A stretch of 64,000 nt of DNA from Paenibacillus sp. V4I3 (GCF_030817215.1 NZ_JAUSZA010000001.1:1772501-1836500), one strand, 5' to 3'; counted from the stretch's first letter, positions 1 through 9,371 are shown. A program made the numbers and translations. Notes: generated by a model not told the origin, from the sequence alone.

Positions 1-1
1 C

Positions 2-667
2 CGAATGTTTGTTCTGGAGAATGAATCACCGAATCCATTGGAAGGACAATGGGTTGAGAAAGGTCAGATCAAACCGAATTGGGAGTCATTCTCGCTCGAT
101 GCAACTACCTTTCAACATGAAGGTAATCTCTATTTAGTATGGGCGCAGAAGGATTTGAACATAATAGGAAACTCCAATCTGTATATTGCGCTGATGAGCG
201 ATCCATGGACAATTAGCGGTCAACAGGTCATGATTGCACAGCCGGACTATGAGTGGGAAAAAATTGGTTATTTGGTCAATGAAGGTCCAGCCGTATTGAA
301 ACGCAATGGGAAAATTTACATTACCTACTCTGCTAGTGCTACAGACTATAATTACTGTATGGGATTATTGACGGCAGATGAGTCGAGTGATCTGTTGAAC
401 CCGGATTCATGGAATAAGACACCTTACCCCGTATTTCAAACTAATGAGACTACTGGTCAATATGGACCTGGTCACAATAGCTTTACGGTTTGTCCAGAAG
501 GTAAGGATGTGATCGTGTACCATTCCCGCAATTACAAATTTATTGAGGGTGACCCTCTATATGATCCAAATCGCCATACAAGAGCACAAATATTTGGTTG
601 GCACGGTGACGGGACACCTGATTTTGGCATTCCGGTTGCAGATGCTCTAACTCAGAAATATAAATGA
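2..667 (+). CDS. GH43 family glycosidase, C-terminal part (cut by window edge)
   Basis: The frame is open to the left edge, so only the last ~221 residues are visible. They carry five-bladed-propeller GH43 features: a WxSFSLDATTF segment around the middle catalytic Asp, an NEGPAVLK segment holding the likely catalytic Glu, and YGPGHNSF near the C-terminus. GH43 enzymes remove L-arabinofuranosyl or xylosyl units. The absence of a visible C-terminal extra domain and the adjacent GH43 endo-arabinanase-like gene with its importer suggest a cytoplasmic or released exo-arabinofuranosidase in an arabinan-use locus (inference). The N-terminus, and so any signal peptide, is outside the window. Confidence 0.85.
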   Translation, partial: RMFVLENESPNPLEGQWVEKGQIKPNWESFSLDATTFQHEGNLYLVWAQKDLNIIGNSNLYIALMSDPWTISGQQVMIAQPDYEWEKIGYLVNEGPAVLKRNGKIYITYSASATDYNYCMGLLTADESSDLLNPDSWNKTPYPVFQTNETTGQYGPGHNSFTVCPEGKDVIVYHSRNYKFIEGDPLYDPNRHTRAQIFGWHGDGTPDFGIPVADALTQKYK

Positions 668-695
668 ACTCGAAAAATTGCAAAATAACATAGTG

Positions 696-724
696 TTGAC
701 AGTGAAAGCGCTTTGATTTATTAT
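696..724 (+). promoter_or_regulatory. Sigma-A-type promoter with overlapping cre-like box
   Basis: TTGACA at 696-701 is followed after 17 bp by TATTAT at 719-724. The spacer holds TGAAAGCGCTTTGA (703-716), which matches the CcpA cre consensus with one mismatch near the end. A bound repressor there would block RNA polymerase, so carbon catabolite repression of the downstream importer operon is likely. Confidence 0.7.
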
Positions 725-754
725 AAATTTAACATATATATTAATAATTAATAT

Positions 755-770
755 AAACGCTTACGTTTGT
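755..770 (+). promoter_or_regulatory. Possible second operator in the leader
   Basis: AACGCTTACGTT has palindromic outer arms (AACG/CGTT) and lies downstream of the promoter in the 5' leader. This fits a LacI/GntR-type operator, but there is a single copy and no cognate regulator in view. Confidence 0.3.
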
Positions 771-875
771 AAGGCAATCGCTTTAAAGGTTTAACTTACA
801 TTATTAATTGAATATATGTATGCGGTTCCATTTCATCGGATTTTTTATTATTTACTACAATTAGGAGGGGTTTAA

Positions 876-2267
876 ATGAAAAAGAGTCTAGTATCAGTAG
901 CAGCGCTTTCCATGTCGTTAGTAATTGTACTTGCAGGTTGTGGTGGGAACAACGCGGGAAGCGGTAGTGGGGATACGGCGAAAAAAGAAGAAAGCAAAAG
1001 CACAGAGGCAGCAAAAACAGAAACAAAAGAACTAACATTTATGTTCCGCGGCGGCCCCGACGAGCAAAAGGCATACGAAAATACGATTAAGAAGTTCGAA
1101 ACGGAGCACCCGGGTGTTAAAGTTAAAATCATCACAACAACAGCTGACCAATATGCAACAAAAATTAAGGCAGCTATTACAGGTAAAAGCTTACCCGATG
1201 TATTCTACTTTGAACCAGGTGATTTGAGAGCTTATGTAAATGGCGGCGTTCTCCTGGATCTGACAGCTAACATTAAAGGTGATAAAAATGTTGATCTGAA
1301 CAACATCTGGAAATACGGCGTTGACTTTTATCGCTATGACGGTTCCACTGTTGGGAAAGGCAATATTTACGGTCTGCCAAAGGATGTTGGCCCATTTGCA
1401 CTCGGCTATAACAAAACAATGTTTGAAAAAGCTGGAGTACCACTTCCTGACAAAGATAAGCCTTATACGTGGGATGAATTTATTAAAGTCAACAAACAAC
1501 TGACCAAAGATAACAACGGTGACGGCAAGTTGGATCAGTTCGGTACTGGTTTCAATGTTAACTGGTCCTTGCAATCATTTGTATGGAGCAATGGTGCAGA
1601 TTGGCTAGATGCAACAAAAACAAAAGTTACGATTGATGAACCTAAATTTGCTGAAGCTTTGCAATATTTTGCTGATATGCAAAATAAGCATAAGATCACT
1701 CCATCGATTGAAGATGCGCAAACGTTAGATACTTACCAGCGTTGGATGAAGGGCGAAATGGGCTTCTTCCCGGTAGGACCTTGGGATCTAAGTACCTATG
1801 AAAAATTGCCGTTTGAATATGATCTGATTCCTTACCCAGCTGGATCTACAGGTAAATCTGCAACATGGTTAGGTTCCTTGGGAATTGGTGTTTCCAGCAA
1901 AACGAAACACCCTCAGGAGGCTACTGCTTTGGTAACTTACTTAACAGCTTCGCGTGAAGGACAGCAAGCCCTGGTAGATGCTAAAGTACAAATCCCGAAC
2001 TTGATCGATATGGCTGACAAGTGGGCTGCAGACACATCCATTAAACCGGCAAACAAGAAAGAATTTTTGGAAATAGTTAAAGATTACGGCAGAGCTATTC
2101 CCAATACGTTGACTTACAATGCAGAATGGCACCAGCTCTTCTTCACGGATATTCAGCCAGTCATTGATGGTAAAGTAACTGCAGCTGATTATGTGAAGGG
2201 TCAACAGCCGAAAATGCAAAAGCTTCTTGATAAGGCAATTGAACAAGAACAAAAATCTAAAAAATAA
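876..2267 (+). CDS. Carbohydrate ABC transporter substrate-binding lipoprotein
   Basis: Family 1 (MalE-like) extracellular solute-binding protein of 463 aa. A lipoprotein signal peptide ends in LAGC, with Cys22 as the lipidation site, so the protein should be tethered outside the membrane. A strong AGGAGGGG ribosome-binding site precedes the ATG. It is the first gene of an operon with two permeases and an endo-arabinanase-like GH43 enzyme, so arabino-oligosaccharides are the likely ligand (inference from neighbours). The promoter carries a cre-like site. Only the family, not the ligand, can be read from the protein itself. Confidence 0.9.
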   Translation: MKKSLVSVAALSMSLVIVLAGCGGNNAGSGSGDTAKKEESKSTEAAKTETKELTFMFRGGPDEQKAYENTIKKFETEHPGVKVKIITTTADQYATKIKAAITGKSLPDVFYFEPGDLRAYVNGGVLLDLTANIKGDKNVDLNNIWKYGVDFYRYDGSTVGKGNIYGLPKDVGPFALGYNKTMFEKAGVPLPDKDKPYTWDEFIKVNKQLTKDNNGDGKLDQFGTGFNVNWSLQSFVWSNGADWLDATKTKVTIDEPKFAEALQYFADMQNKHKITPSIEDAQTLDTYQRWMKGEMGFFPVGPWDLSTYEKLPFEYDLIPYPAGSTGKSATWLGSLGIGVSSKTKHPQEATALVTYLTASREGQQALVDAKVQIPNLIDMADKWAADTSIKPANKKEFLEIVKDYGRAIPNTLTYNAEWHQLFFTDIQPVIDGKVTAADYVKGQQPKMQKLLDKAIEQEQKSKK

Positions 2268-2300
2268 CAAGTTAATGAAAGACTATTTTTAGTACAGTTG

Positions 2301-2350
2301 AAAATGATGTTAGTTGCTGAAGTGTAATAACAAGGAACTAACATCATTTT
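2301..2350 (+). promoter_or_regulatory. Long perfect hairpin between binding-protein and permease genes
   Basis: A 15-bp perfect inverted repeat (2301-2315 against 2336-2350) with a 20-nt loop lies in the intergenic gap. The 3' side continues CTTCT rather than a full T run. This suggests a partial terminator or mRNA-stabilising stem that keeps binding-protein mRNA in excess over permease mRNA. Confidence 0.6.
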
Positions 2351-2374
2351 CTTCTAACTAATCAGGGGTGAACT

Positions 2375-3265
2375 ATGAAATCCAAATCTAATCTCTATCG
2401 GAAAGAGAAATATTACGGGTTTTTATTTATACTTGCACCCGTTCTTGGTCTAATTCTATTTACATTGTACCCAGTTTTATATTCTTTCTACGGTTCCTTC
2501 ACAGATTGGGATGGGTTGGGCCAGATGAACTTTATCGGGCTGGATAATTATATAGACATATTCCAAGATGAGCAATTTTACAAAGCTATGTATAACACTC
2601 TATTTCTAATGATTGGCATTCCAATTGGTTTGATATTGGCTTTACTGTTGGCGCTTGGTCTCAATAGAGGAATTTTTGGAACTACTACTTTCCGAGTCAT
2701 ATACTACATTCCGGTCATTTCTTCGTTGGCAGCGATCTCCATTTTGTGGCAATGGGCTTATAACGGTGATTATGGTTTAGTTAACCAGTTTTTGGATCTA
2801 TTCGGAATTGAAGGACCTAACTGGTTAGCTAATAAAAATACGGTTAAACCTGCAATTATGATTATGGCAATCTGGAAAGGCTTAGGATACTCGATGCTCT
2901 TGTATTTGGCGGCGCTGCAAAGCGTATCCAGATCTTATTATGAAGCGGCAGAGATCGATGGGGCAAATGCTTTACAGTCTTTTTGGAATATTACATGGCC
3001 AATGGTGAAGCCGGTTACATTCTTTATCGTTGTGACAAGCATCATCGGTGGTTCGCAAATTTTTACCGAGATTAACATTATGACTTCAACAGGTGGTCCT
3101 GAGTATAGTTCTGCTTCAGTCGTCTTTTATGTGTGGCAGAAAGCATTTGGAAACCTCCAAATGGGATATGCATCAGCAATGGCTGTTGTGCTGGGTCTGT
3201 TTATATTTATCGTTACGCTTATCCAATTTAAAATGAATGAAAAATCATCCTATGATGTGGATTAG
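2375..3265 (+). CDS. Sugar ABC transporter permease (MalF-like)
   Basis: Binding-protein-dependent transport permease of 296 aa with about six membrane segments. The cytoplasmic EAA loop reads EAAEIDGANALQSF followed by an ITWPMVKP stretch, the contact site for the ATPase. It forms the first half of a heterodimeric channel with the next gene. The ATG follows an AGGGGTG ribosome-binding site. No ATPase gene is nearby, as is usual for Gram-positive CUT1 importers that share MsmX. Confidence 0.92.
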   Translation: MKSKSNLYRKEKYYGFLFILAPVLGLILFTLYPVLYSFYGSFTDWDGLGQMNFIGLDNYIDIFQDEQFYKAMYNTLFLMIGIPIGLILALLLALGLNRGIFGTTTFRVIYYIPVISSLAAISILWQWAYNGDYGLVNQFLDLFGIEGPNWLANKNTVKPAIMIMAIWKGLGYSMLLYLAALQSVSRSYYEAAEIDGANALQSFWNITWPMVKPVTFFIVVTSIIGGSQIFTEINIMTSTGGPEYSSASVVFYVWQKAFGNLQMGYASAMAVVLGLFIFIVTLIQFKMNEKSSYDVD

Positions 3266-3295
3266 TCCATCAATCGGGAAGGAGCGGGTAATCCT

Positions 3296-4138
3296 ATGAT
3301 AATTACCAAACAACAAAAAATAATTAGCATCGTTATTTTTCTCATATTAGCAATCGGCGCTATTGTCATGGTAGCTCCCTTATTGTGGATGGTATCGACT
3401 TCCTTCAAAGAAAAGAAGGATGTGTTCGCACTGCCTCCCCAGTGGATACCCGAGACGTTTTTATTTATTAAATACAGTGAAATTTGGGAAAAGGGACCTT
3501 TGCTTTCGGGTATTAAAAACAGTGTCTTCATTGCTGTTTCTGTAACAATTATCGGAACCTTTACTTCCAGCTTAGCTGCTTTTTCATTTGCAAAGCTCAG
3601 GTTCCCAGGTAAGGACAAGATTTTTTTACTGCTGCTTTCAGCCTTAATGATTCCTTATCCAGTTGTTATGATACCGCAGTTCATTTTATTCTCAGAGTTG
3701 GGCTGGGTAGATACATTGCTGCCGTTAATTGTCCCAGGCTTTTTCGGAAATATTGTGATGATCTTTTTCCTTCGCCAGTATTTAACAAGCGTGCCGAATG
3801 CAATACTTGAAGCGGCGAAGATTGATGGAACCTCCTACTTTGGAATTTTCTACAGGATCATATTTCCTCTTATTAAACCTGCAGTAGCTGCACAGCTTAT
3901 TTTATGGTTTATGGCCATTTGGAACGATTATTTAGCACCAATCATTTACTTGAATTCACCTGAGAAACAAACGCTGCAGCTAGTAATTGCTAACTTCAAT
4001 GCAACTTATGCCATTCAAACGGACTACCCGTTAATTATGGCAGCATCTGTGATCGCATTATTGCCGATGTTAATCGTTTTTCTCATATTTCAGAAGCAAA
4101 TCATTGAATCAGTTGCAATTTCAGGTGTTAAAGGATGA
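3296..4138 (+). CDS. Sugar ABC transporter permease (MalG-like)
   Basis: Second permease of the importer, 280 aa, about six membrane segments, with the EAA loop EAAKIDGTSYFGIFYRI. The C-terminus ends in the VAISGVKG type typical of MalG-family permeases. It begins 30 bp after the MalF-like gene and its stop overlaps the next start by ATGA, so the two are translationally coupled. Its role is uptake of the ligand delivered by the lipoprotein at 876-2267. Confidence 0.92.
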   Translation: MIITKQQKIISIVIFLILAIGAIVMVAPLLWMVSTSFKEKKDVFALPPQWIPETFLFIKYSEIWEKGPLLSGIKNSVFIAVSVTIIGTFTSSLAAFSFAKLRFPGKDKIFLLLLSALMIPYPVVMIPQFILFSELGWVDTLLPLIVPGFFGNIVMIFFLRQYLTSVPNAILEAAKIDGTSYFGIFYRIIFPLIKPAVAAQLILWFMAIWNDYLAPIIYLNSPEKQTLQLVIANFNATYAIQTDYPLIMAASVIALLPMLIVFLIFQKQIIESVAISGVKG

Positions 4139-5598
4139 TCAAATCAACTGGAAACCAAAGGAGACGGAACGCCTTTGTAAGCATCATGACAGTTGCTGTT
4201 CTCCTTCTAGCAGGTTGTTCCATCGGAGGAGGAGGAGGAAGTTTGCAGTCGAAGTTAAAGTATCCAGATGCGCCTCCAATCTATCCAATGTTTGATGTGG
4301 ATAACCTTCATAACGAATTGGCGTGGAATACGAACAATACACATGATCCCGCAATTATAAAAGAAGACGATACCTATTATGTTTTTTCAACGGATGCTAA
4401 AGTCGGCGGTAAGGCTAAGCCTGGTATTATGGTTAGGAAATCAAAGGATCTCATTCAATGGGACTGGGTCGGATACGCTTTTGATGGAGTACCCAAGCAA
4501 GCGGCGGAATGGACAGGGGCTCAAGGTTTATGGGCACCTGATGTTAAGAAATTCGGCGATACGTTCTATTTGTATTATTCGGCATCGACCTTTGGTTCGA
4601 ACCAATCATTTATTGGCGTAGCAACAAGTTCTTCCTTAGAGGGGCCTTGGACTGACCAAGGAGAAGTAATAAAGACGGGTGTCGGCGATAAGCCGAATGC
4701 GATTGATGCGAACATTGTATTGGATGCGTCGGGAGATCCATGGTTTGTATTCGGTTCTTTCTTCGGGGGGATTTATACCTCTCCGCTAGATCCGAAAACA
4801 GGCAAGTTGAAAGAGCCTGGTTTTGGTACAAAGATTGCGACCAGGGATCATAAAACAGAATCCGGTGCGGTAGAAGGCCCTTATATTGTTTATCATTCGG
4901 AGCTGAAGAAATATTACCTGTTTGTTTCCTTTGATTCGTTGTCACAGGATTACAATGTGCGGGTAGGTAGATCGGACTCCATAACAGGTCCATATTTGGA
5001 TGCGAATGGAAGAGATCTTATGGACGATAAGTATGAAGCCCAGTTTGAGATCGGCAACAAAATATTGGGTGGCTATAAGTTCCAAGAAGGCGATGGATGG
5101 ATTGCGCCTGGACATAATTCCGTGCTGCAGGATGGGGATCATACTTATATCGTCCATCATGCTCGTCCGCAGCAGGACATGAACTGGATGTATCTCCACA
5201 TTAGAAAAATATTATGGACCCAAGACGGCTGGCCGGTCGTATCACCGGAAAGATATACTGGAGAGACCGTTCAAGATATCCCTAAGGCGAGCATAGTAGG
5301 CAATTGGGAACGAATCGTGATGGATAAAATGATCGACGGCCAAGTTGAATCGGACGAGTTAAAGCTTTTAAAAGGCGGGAAAATCAACAATTCTGATTCC
5401 AAGGACTACTGGGAATTCGATGGGAAGCATACCCTTACGCTTTATTGGTACGATGGTGAGGAGCTGGCATCTCAGGAAATAGTTATGATGCTGCCGTCAT
5501 GGGATTGGGAGCTTAATCGTTCAACGCTTGTCTTTACAGGCATGAATAATCGAGGTACGGCTATATGGGGGAAACAGCTTCCACAAGCAGCTAAGTAA
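4135..5598 (+). CDS. GH43 endo-1,5-alpha-L-arabinanase-like lipoprotein
   Basis: A 487-aa exported GH43 enzyme with an LLAGC lipobox (Cys28), so it is probably cell-surface anchored. The catalytic triad is recognisable: Asp71 in THDPAI (base), Asp191 in IDANIVLD (pKa modulator) and Glu247 in VEGPYI (acid). APGHNSV follows, as in the GH43 subfamily of Bacillus endo-arabinanases. A C-terminal domain of about 110 aa resembles the extra module of the larger (Abn2-type) enzymes. The start overlaps the permease stop (ATGA) and lacks a good ribosome-binding site of its own, so it relies on coupling. It probably cuts arabinan into oligomers for the adjacent importer. Confidence 0.88.
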   Translation: MIKSTGNQRRRNAFVSIMTVAVLLLAGCSIGGGGGSLQSKLKYPDAPPIYPMFDVDNLHNELAWNTNNTHDPAIIKEDDTYYVFSTDAKVGGKAKPGIMVRKSKDLIQWDWVGYAFDGVPKQAAEWTGAQGLWAPDVKKFGDTFYLYYSASTFGSNQSFIGVATSSSLEGPWTDQGEVIKTGVGDKPNAIDANIVLDASGDPWFVFGSFFGGIYTSPLDPKTGKLKEPGFGTKIATRDHKTESGAVEGPYIVYHSELKKYYLFVSFDSLSQDYNVRVGRSDSITGPYLDANGRDLMDDKYEAQFEIGNKILGGYKFQEGDGWIAPGHNSVLQDGDHTYIVHHARPQQDMNWMYLHIRKILWTQDGWPVVSPERYTGETVQDIPKASIVGNWERIVMDKMIDGQVESDELKLLKGGKINNSDSKDYWEFDGKHTLTLYWYDGEELASQEIVMMLPSWDWELNRSTLVFTGMNNRGTAIWGKQLPQAAK

Positions 5599-5690
5599 GA
5601 TACATGATAGTATCCTATCGGCAATTGAATTACTATTCTGGCCAATGTCCGTTCTGTTCTTGAATGATGGTGAATGAATACATAACCTCT

Positions 5691-5722
5691 ACCTCACTAT
5701 AAAAGTCGAGATGAGGTTTTTT
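5691..5722 (+). terminator. Probable terminator of the arabinan operon
   Basis: ACCTCA (5691-5696) can pair with TGAGGT (5712-5717), followed by a run of T. The stem is short, so efficiency is uncertain. Confidence 0.5.
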
Positions 5723-5814
5723 GTCTTGCTTGCGTATTTCCGCCACCGTTCCGACATGGAAGTCGGTGGTCTATCTATGATAAGCTATACGTAATAAAAA
5801 AGGAGGCGATTGCT

Positions 5815-6513
5815 GTGATTCAAGTTTTCCCTGCGCATACGCGTAATACAACCGATCTGGGCTGGCTTAAGAGCCATAAGAATTTCTCGTTCGGCGATTA
5901 TTTTGATGAGGATAATGTAGGTTTCGGGGTTATGCGTGTTTGTAATGACGATGATATTGCTGCCGGCCGAGGCTTCGGTCCACACCCCCATAGCGATATG
6001 GAGATTGTCAGCATCGTTCTTAGCGGAGCCATTAAACACGAAGATAGCTTGGGGCATGTTGCGGTAACGGGTGTGAATGGCGTGCAGCGAATGTCAGCTG
6101 GAAGCGGCGTTATACATGCCGAGTATAATGCGTCGGATACAGAACCGATGAGTCTATTTCAACTTTGGTTCATGCCTTCTAAGCGGGGCTTGGAGCCGTC
6201 CTTTGAGAATGTCACTTATGAACCTGAAGCAATGATAAACACGCTGCTGCCGGTAGTTACACCCGAGGGAGGCGAGCATGCAGCCAAGATACACCAAGAT
6301 ATGAGTATTTACCTCAGCAAGCTGGAAGCGGGCAAAGGGCTTGTGTTTAAACAAGGAGAGAATCGCCGTATTTTTCTTATGCTTATAAGCGGGAAGTTAT
6401 CTGCTAATGATACTGTATTGGAAACTAAGGATAGCGCTCGTATGGAAGCTGAACAAACGGTTGAGATTCGTGCGATAGAAGATACACATTTCATGCTAAT
6501 TGATCTGCCATAA
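5815..6513 (+). CDS. Pirin family protein (bicupin)
   Basis: A 232-aa bicupin. The N-terminal cupin keeps metal ligands at His57, His59 (HPHSDME), His101 and Glu103 (VIHAEYN), the same pattern as in pirins and YhaK-type quercetin-dioxygenase-like proteins. The second cupin looks degenerate. The GTG start is chosen because AAGGAGGCGA ends 5 nt upstream. It is the first gene of a likely operon with a small unknown protein and NO synthase. Pirins have been linked to redox sensing and to quercetinase activity; the role here is unknown, though a redox or NO context is suggestive. Confidence 0.88.
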   Translation: MIQVFPAHTRNTTDLGWLKSHKNFSFGDYFDEDNVGFGVMRVCNDDDIAAGRGFGPHPHSDMEIVSIVLSGAIKHEDSLGHVAVTGVNGVQRMSAGSGVIHAEYNASDTEPMSLFQLWFMPSKRGLEPSFENVTYEPEAMINTLLPVVTPEGGEHAAKIHQDMSIYLSKLEAGKGLVFKQGENRRIFLMLISGKLSANDTVLETKDSARMEAEQTVEIRAIEDTHFMLIDLP

Positions 6514-6538
6514 TGGATGATGAAGGAGGGCTATGCGG

Positions 6539-6871
6539 ATGAAGGAAGTCTTTTTAATTAAACATGCAGTGGGCGGTCGAGCGTTCGTAGATACGGGTAA
6601 ACATCCGATCCCCTACACATGGGAGCAGGTTGGTGACCAATGGATTTTTACCGTGCAGATAGAGAAGAAGGAAGATATTGCTGAGCTTTTGAAATGGAAA
6701 GAGGAACTCAACGTATTCTTATTTCAGGAATATGAAAATGAGCCAACAAAGAAATTATGGTTTTATGTAGGCGATGATTCCGTTCACTATTCCGAGGAAA
6801 AAGGCGAGTTAACCATCGTAGCAAAGTCTCAAATCGTATACATTCCTGATCAGTTTAGTGCACAATTGTAA
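6539..6871 (+). CDS. Small hypothetical protein between pirin and NO synthase
   Basis: A 110-aa acidic soluble protein with no signal peptide, membrane segment or family I recognise. An ATG lies at 6533, but the one at 6539 sits 9 nt after AGGAGG (6524-6529) and is preferred. It lies 25 bp after pirin and 17-23 bp before NO synthase, so it should be co-transcribed. A beta-rich pattern (WIFTVQI, KLWFYVG, ELTIVA) suggests a small sandwich or barrel. No function is assigned. Confidence 0.75.
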   Translation: MKEVFLIKHAVGGRAFVDTGKHPIPYTWEQVGDQWIFTVQIEKKEDIAELLKWKEELNVFLFQEYENEPTKKLWFYVGDDSVHYSEEKGELTIVAKSQIVYIPDQFSAQL

Positions 6872-6888
6872 TCAACATAGGGAGAGCT

Positions 6889-8028
6889 TTGCAGGTGTCA
6901 AATGCTTGTGGGGCTCCCCTTTATCGGATTGGAGCAGCACCAATGAAAGTGCAGGATCAATTGCTAGAGAAAGCAATACCTTTTATCAAGGAATGTTATA
7001 GTGAACTAGGCCAAAGCTCGGGCGAAATCGATGCTCGTCTTACTGAAATTACCGAAGCCATTAGGTATAAAGGTTACTACGAACATACCCTACAAGAGCT
7101 TGAGCATGGGGCCAAAATGGCATGGCGCAACAGCAACCGTTGTATCGGGCGATTGTTCTGGGAAACACTGACGGTACGCGATGCTCGTTATATAGAAACC
7201 GAAGAACAGATGGCTGAGGCGCTTTTTCGTCATATAGAAACGGCGACCAATGGCGGCAAAATCCGTCCAATGATTACGATTTTCCCACCTACGCATGATT
7301 CGGCTCAGGGAGCCTTTATTCATAATGACCAACTTGTCCGTTACGCGGGTTATGAAACTGACAATGGGATTCTCGGTGACCCAGCTTCTATTCAAATAAC
7401 TGCGTTATGCCAATCGCTTGGATGGCAGGGGGCTGGGACGCCTTACGACGTGCTGCCGCTTGTTGTTCAAATGGGAGATCGGAAACCGAAGCTGTTCGAT
7501 ATTCCTACCGAGCTCGTCCTGGAAGTGGATATTACACATCCGGACATAGCAGCGTTCGATGATTTGCATCTCAAATGGTATGCCGTACCGATTGTCTCGA
7601 ATATGTACCTTGAAATCGGAGGGATTCATTTCCCCGCTGCGCCATTCAACGGTTGGTACATGGGCACCGAGATCGGGGCGCGAAACTTTGCAGACCAAGC
7701 GAGATATGACATGCTGCCGCGTGTAGCGTCTATCATGGGTCTGGATACTCGGCGCGATGCCTCTCTTTGGAAAGATAGGGCGCTTGTTGAGTTAAATGTG
7801 GCTGTGCTGCATTCGTTTCAACAGCAGGGAGTAGCTATTGTAGATCATCATATGGCGGCAAGGCAATTTAAGAGTTTTGAAGAGAAAGAGCAGAAGGTCG
7901 GTCGTGATGTCACGGGTGATTGGTCGTGGTTGATCCCGCCGCTATCTCCGGCGACAACGCATATTTTCCATCAGCATTATTCAAATGAAGTGAAGCTGCC
8001 TAACTTTTTTTATCGGCATGAGGGCTGA
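6889..8028 (+). CDS. nos: Bacterial nitric oxide synthase, oxygenase domain
   Basis: A 379-aa stand-alone NOS oxygenase that makes NO from L-arginine using haem and a tetrahydro-pterin or -folate, with electrons from a general reductase. The haem thiolate is Cys85 in WRNSNRCIGR. The Arg-binding region (NGWYMGTEIGARN) and the SWLIPPLSPATT pterin-side segment are intact. The length matches other Bacillus-type enzymes and there is no reductase domain. The start is TTG (6889) or GTG (6895); the latter is better spaced from GGGAGAG. It is the third gene after pirin. In bacilli NOS is tied to oxidative-stress and antibiotic tolerance. Confidence 0.96.
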   Translation: MQVSNACGAPLYRIGAAPMKVQDQLLEKAIPFIKECYSELGQSSGEIDARLTEITEAIRYKGYYEHTLQELEHGAKMAWRNSNRCIGRLFWETLTVRDARYIETEEQMAEALFRHIETATNGGKIRPMITIFPPTHDSAQGAFIHNDQLVRYAGYETDNGILGDPASIQITALCQSLGWQGAGTPYDVLPLVVQMGDRKPKLFDIPTELVLEVDITHPDIAAFDDLHLKWYAVPIVSNMYLEIGGIHFPAAPFNGWYMGTEIGARNFADQARYDMLPRVASIMGLDTRRDASLWKDRALVELNVAVLHSFQQQGVAIVDHHMAARQFKSFEEKEQKVGRDVTGDWSWLIPPLSPATTHIFHQHYSNEVKLPNFFYRHEG

Positions 8029-8091
8029 GCAATCACATGGTAGAAGGGATTGCGTCTTCGTTAAAGGATAGCACAAACAATCGTGTAGTTG

Positions 8092-8112
8092 ATCCCCGTA
8101 TATCGGGGATTT
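8092..8112 (+). terminator. Hairpin downstream of nos
   Basis: Perfect 7-bp inverted repeat ATCCCCG / CGGGGAT with a 5-nt loop, followed by TTATTAATT. This is a compact stem with a weak U tract, and it probably ends the pirin-nos transcript. Confidence 0.5.
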
Positions 8113-8190
8113 ATTAATTGAAAATTGACCTAGGGACAAATTACGAGATTCATAGAATTGTGTTACTAGAATTGAAAAGAGGATTTTACT

Positions 8191-9072
8191 ATGAAAAAAG
8201 GGCTTTGGTACGCCATTCTTGCCTATACCGCATGGGGCTTGCTGCCTATTTATTGGAGATCTTTTGACTCTTTGCTTGCTGGTGAAATATTGTCTCACCG
8301 TGTCATCTGGTCATTTGTTTTTATGGCCATTCTCTTACTGATAGGGAAAAGTGGATGGACTGAATTTCGTAAGATGGTTACGAACGGAAAAATGCTGCTC
8401 CAGATCGGAGTCAGCAGCATTTTAATCAGCTCCAATTGGCTGATATTCATTTGGGCCGTCAATAACGGCCATGTCATCGAGACGAGTCTGGGGTATTATA
8501 TTACGCCATTAATTAATATCATGCTGGCGGTCCTGTTTTTGCGTGAAAAACCAAGCCGCAGTCAGTGGGTGGCCGTTGCTTTGGCAGGTGCCGGCGTTTT
8601 GTTGGCAACCATCGATTATGGCAGATTTCCATGGGTTTCTCTCTCACTAGCGTTTTCCTTCGGTCTGTACAGTCTTGTGAAAAAGAGAGTTTCCTATGAT
8701 GCCTCTATCGGGTTAGCAGGTGAAACTGTCATTGTCTTCCCCATAGCAGTCGCGTACATTGCCTACTTACACTTCGCGCATCATGATTCCGCATGGACGT
8801 TACCGCCTATCTCTTTAGCTTTACTATTATTGTCAGGTGTTGCAACCGCTTTGCCTCTATTATGGTTTGCTAAAGCGGCTGCTCGGCTGCCTCTTTCCAT
8901 GCTGGGATTCATTCAGTACATTGGTCCTTCCATTACGCTGCTTTTAAGTGTGTTCGTATTTAAAGAGAAATTCTCTCCCGTGCTTCTCATCAGTTTCTCC
9001 TTGATCTGGACGGCACTGATCGTTTACGCATTTGCGTCGATGCGGGTGGCGAGAACTTCTATGGCGAAGTAG
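8191..9072 (+). CDS. rarD: RarD-type EamA/DMT transporter
   Basis: A 293-aa membrane protein with ten predicted membrane segments in two EamA repeats. The N-terminal signature (KGLWYAILAYTAWGLLPIYWR) and the NWLIFIWAVNNGHVIETSLGYYI segment are those of the RarD subfamily of drug/metabolite transporters. Substrates of RarD proteins are poorly defined; export of metabolites or drugs is assumed. It is monocistronic, with a good ribosome-binding site and a strong terminator. Confidence 0.9.
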   Translation: MKKGLWYAILAYTAWGLLPIYWRSFDSLLAGEILSHRVIWSFVFMAILLLIGKSGWTEFRKMVTNGKMLLQIGVSSILISSNWLIFIWAVNNGHVIETSLGYYITPLINIMLAVLFLREKPSRSQWVAVALAGAGVLLATIDYGRFPWVSLSLAFSFGLYSLVKKRVSYDASIGLAGETVIVFPIAVAYIAYLHFAHHDSAWTLPPISLALLLLSGVATALPLLWFAKAAARLPLSMLGFIQYIGPSITLLLSVFVFKEKFSPVLLISFSLIWTALIVYAFASMRVARTSMAK

Positions 9073-9086
9073 ATATACACAGAAAA

Positions 9087-9121
9087 AAACCGTTCGAGCA
9101 AATAGCTTCGAACGGTTTTTT
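9087..9121 (+). terminator. Rho-independent terminator after rarD
   Basis: The AAACCGTTCGA arm (9087-9097) pairs perfectly with TCGAACGGTTT (9108-9118), followed by a T run. Confidence 0.9.
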
Positions 9122-9204
9122 AGCATGCTCGTTCCATTAGCGAATAGCGTGCTGCCAATACCACCTATTAGAGGTTTGCCCCGGAAATCGAGCTTTTTCA
9201 CCCA

Positions 9205-9243
9205 AATAGCGGAACGACGTTCCGTCAAGGGCGGAGCGCTATT
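9205..9243. repeat. REP-like structured intergenic palindrome
   Basis: The outer stem AATAGCG (9205-9211) / CGCTATT (9237-9243) encloses the near-perfect palindrome CGGAACG-A-CGTTCCG. The element lies in the ~250-bp gap between two convergent genes and has no coding potential. Only one copy is seen in this window. Confidence 0.45.
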
Positions 9244-9354
9244 GTCAGGTCTGAGCTTTACGCCTAACTACTCTTTCCGTGTGCAAAAGGAACTCGATTA
9301 GCATACGAAGGACATGAGGCAGCTTCATCTGCAAAAGGAACCCGTAAACACACA

Positions 9355-9370
9355 AGGGGCAACAGCCCCT
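9355..9370 (-). terminator. Probable terminator of the MORN gene
   Basis: AGGGGC / GCCCCT with an AACA loop sits directly after the minus-strand stop codon. The downstream T content on that strand is modest. Confidence 0.45.
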
Positions 9371-9371
9371 C

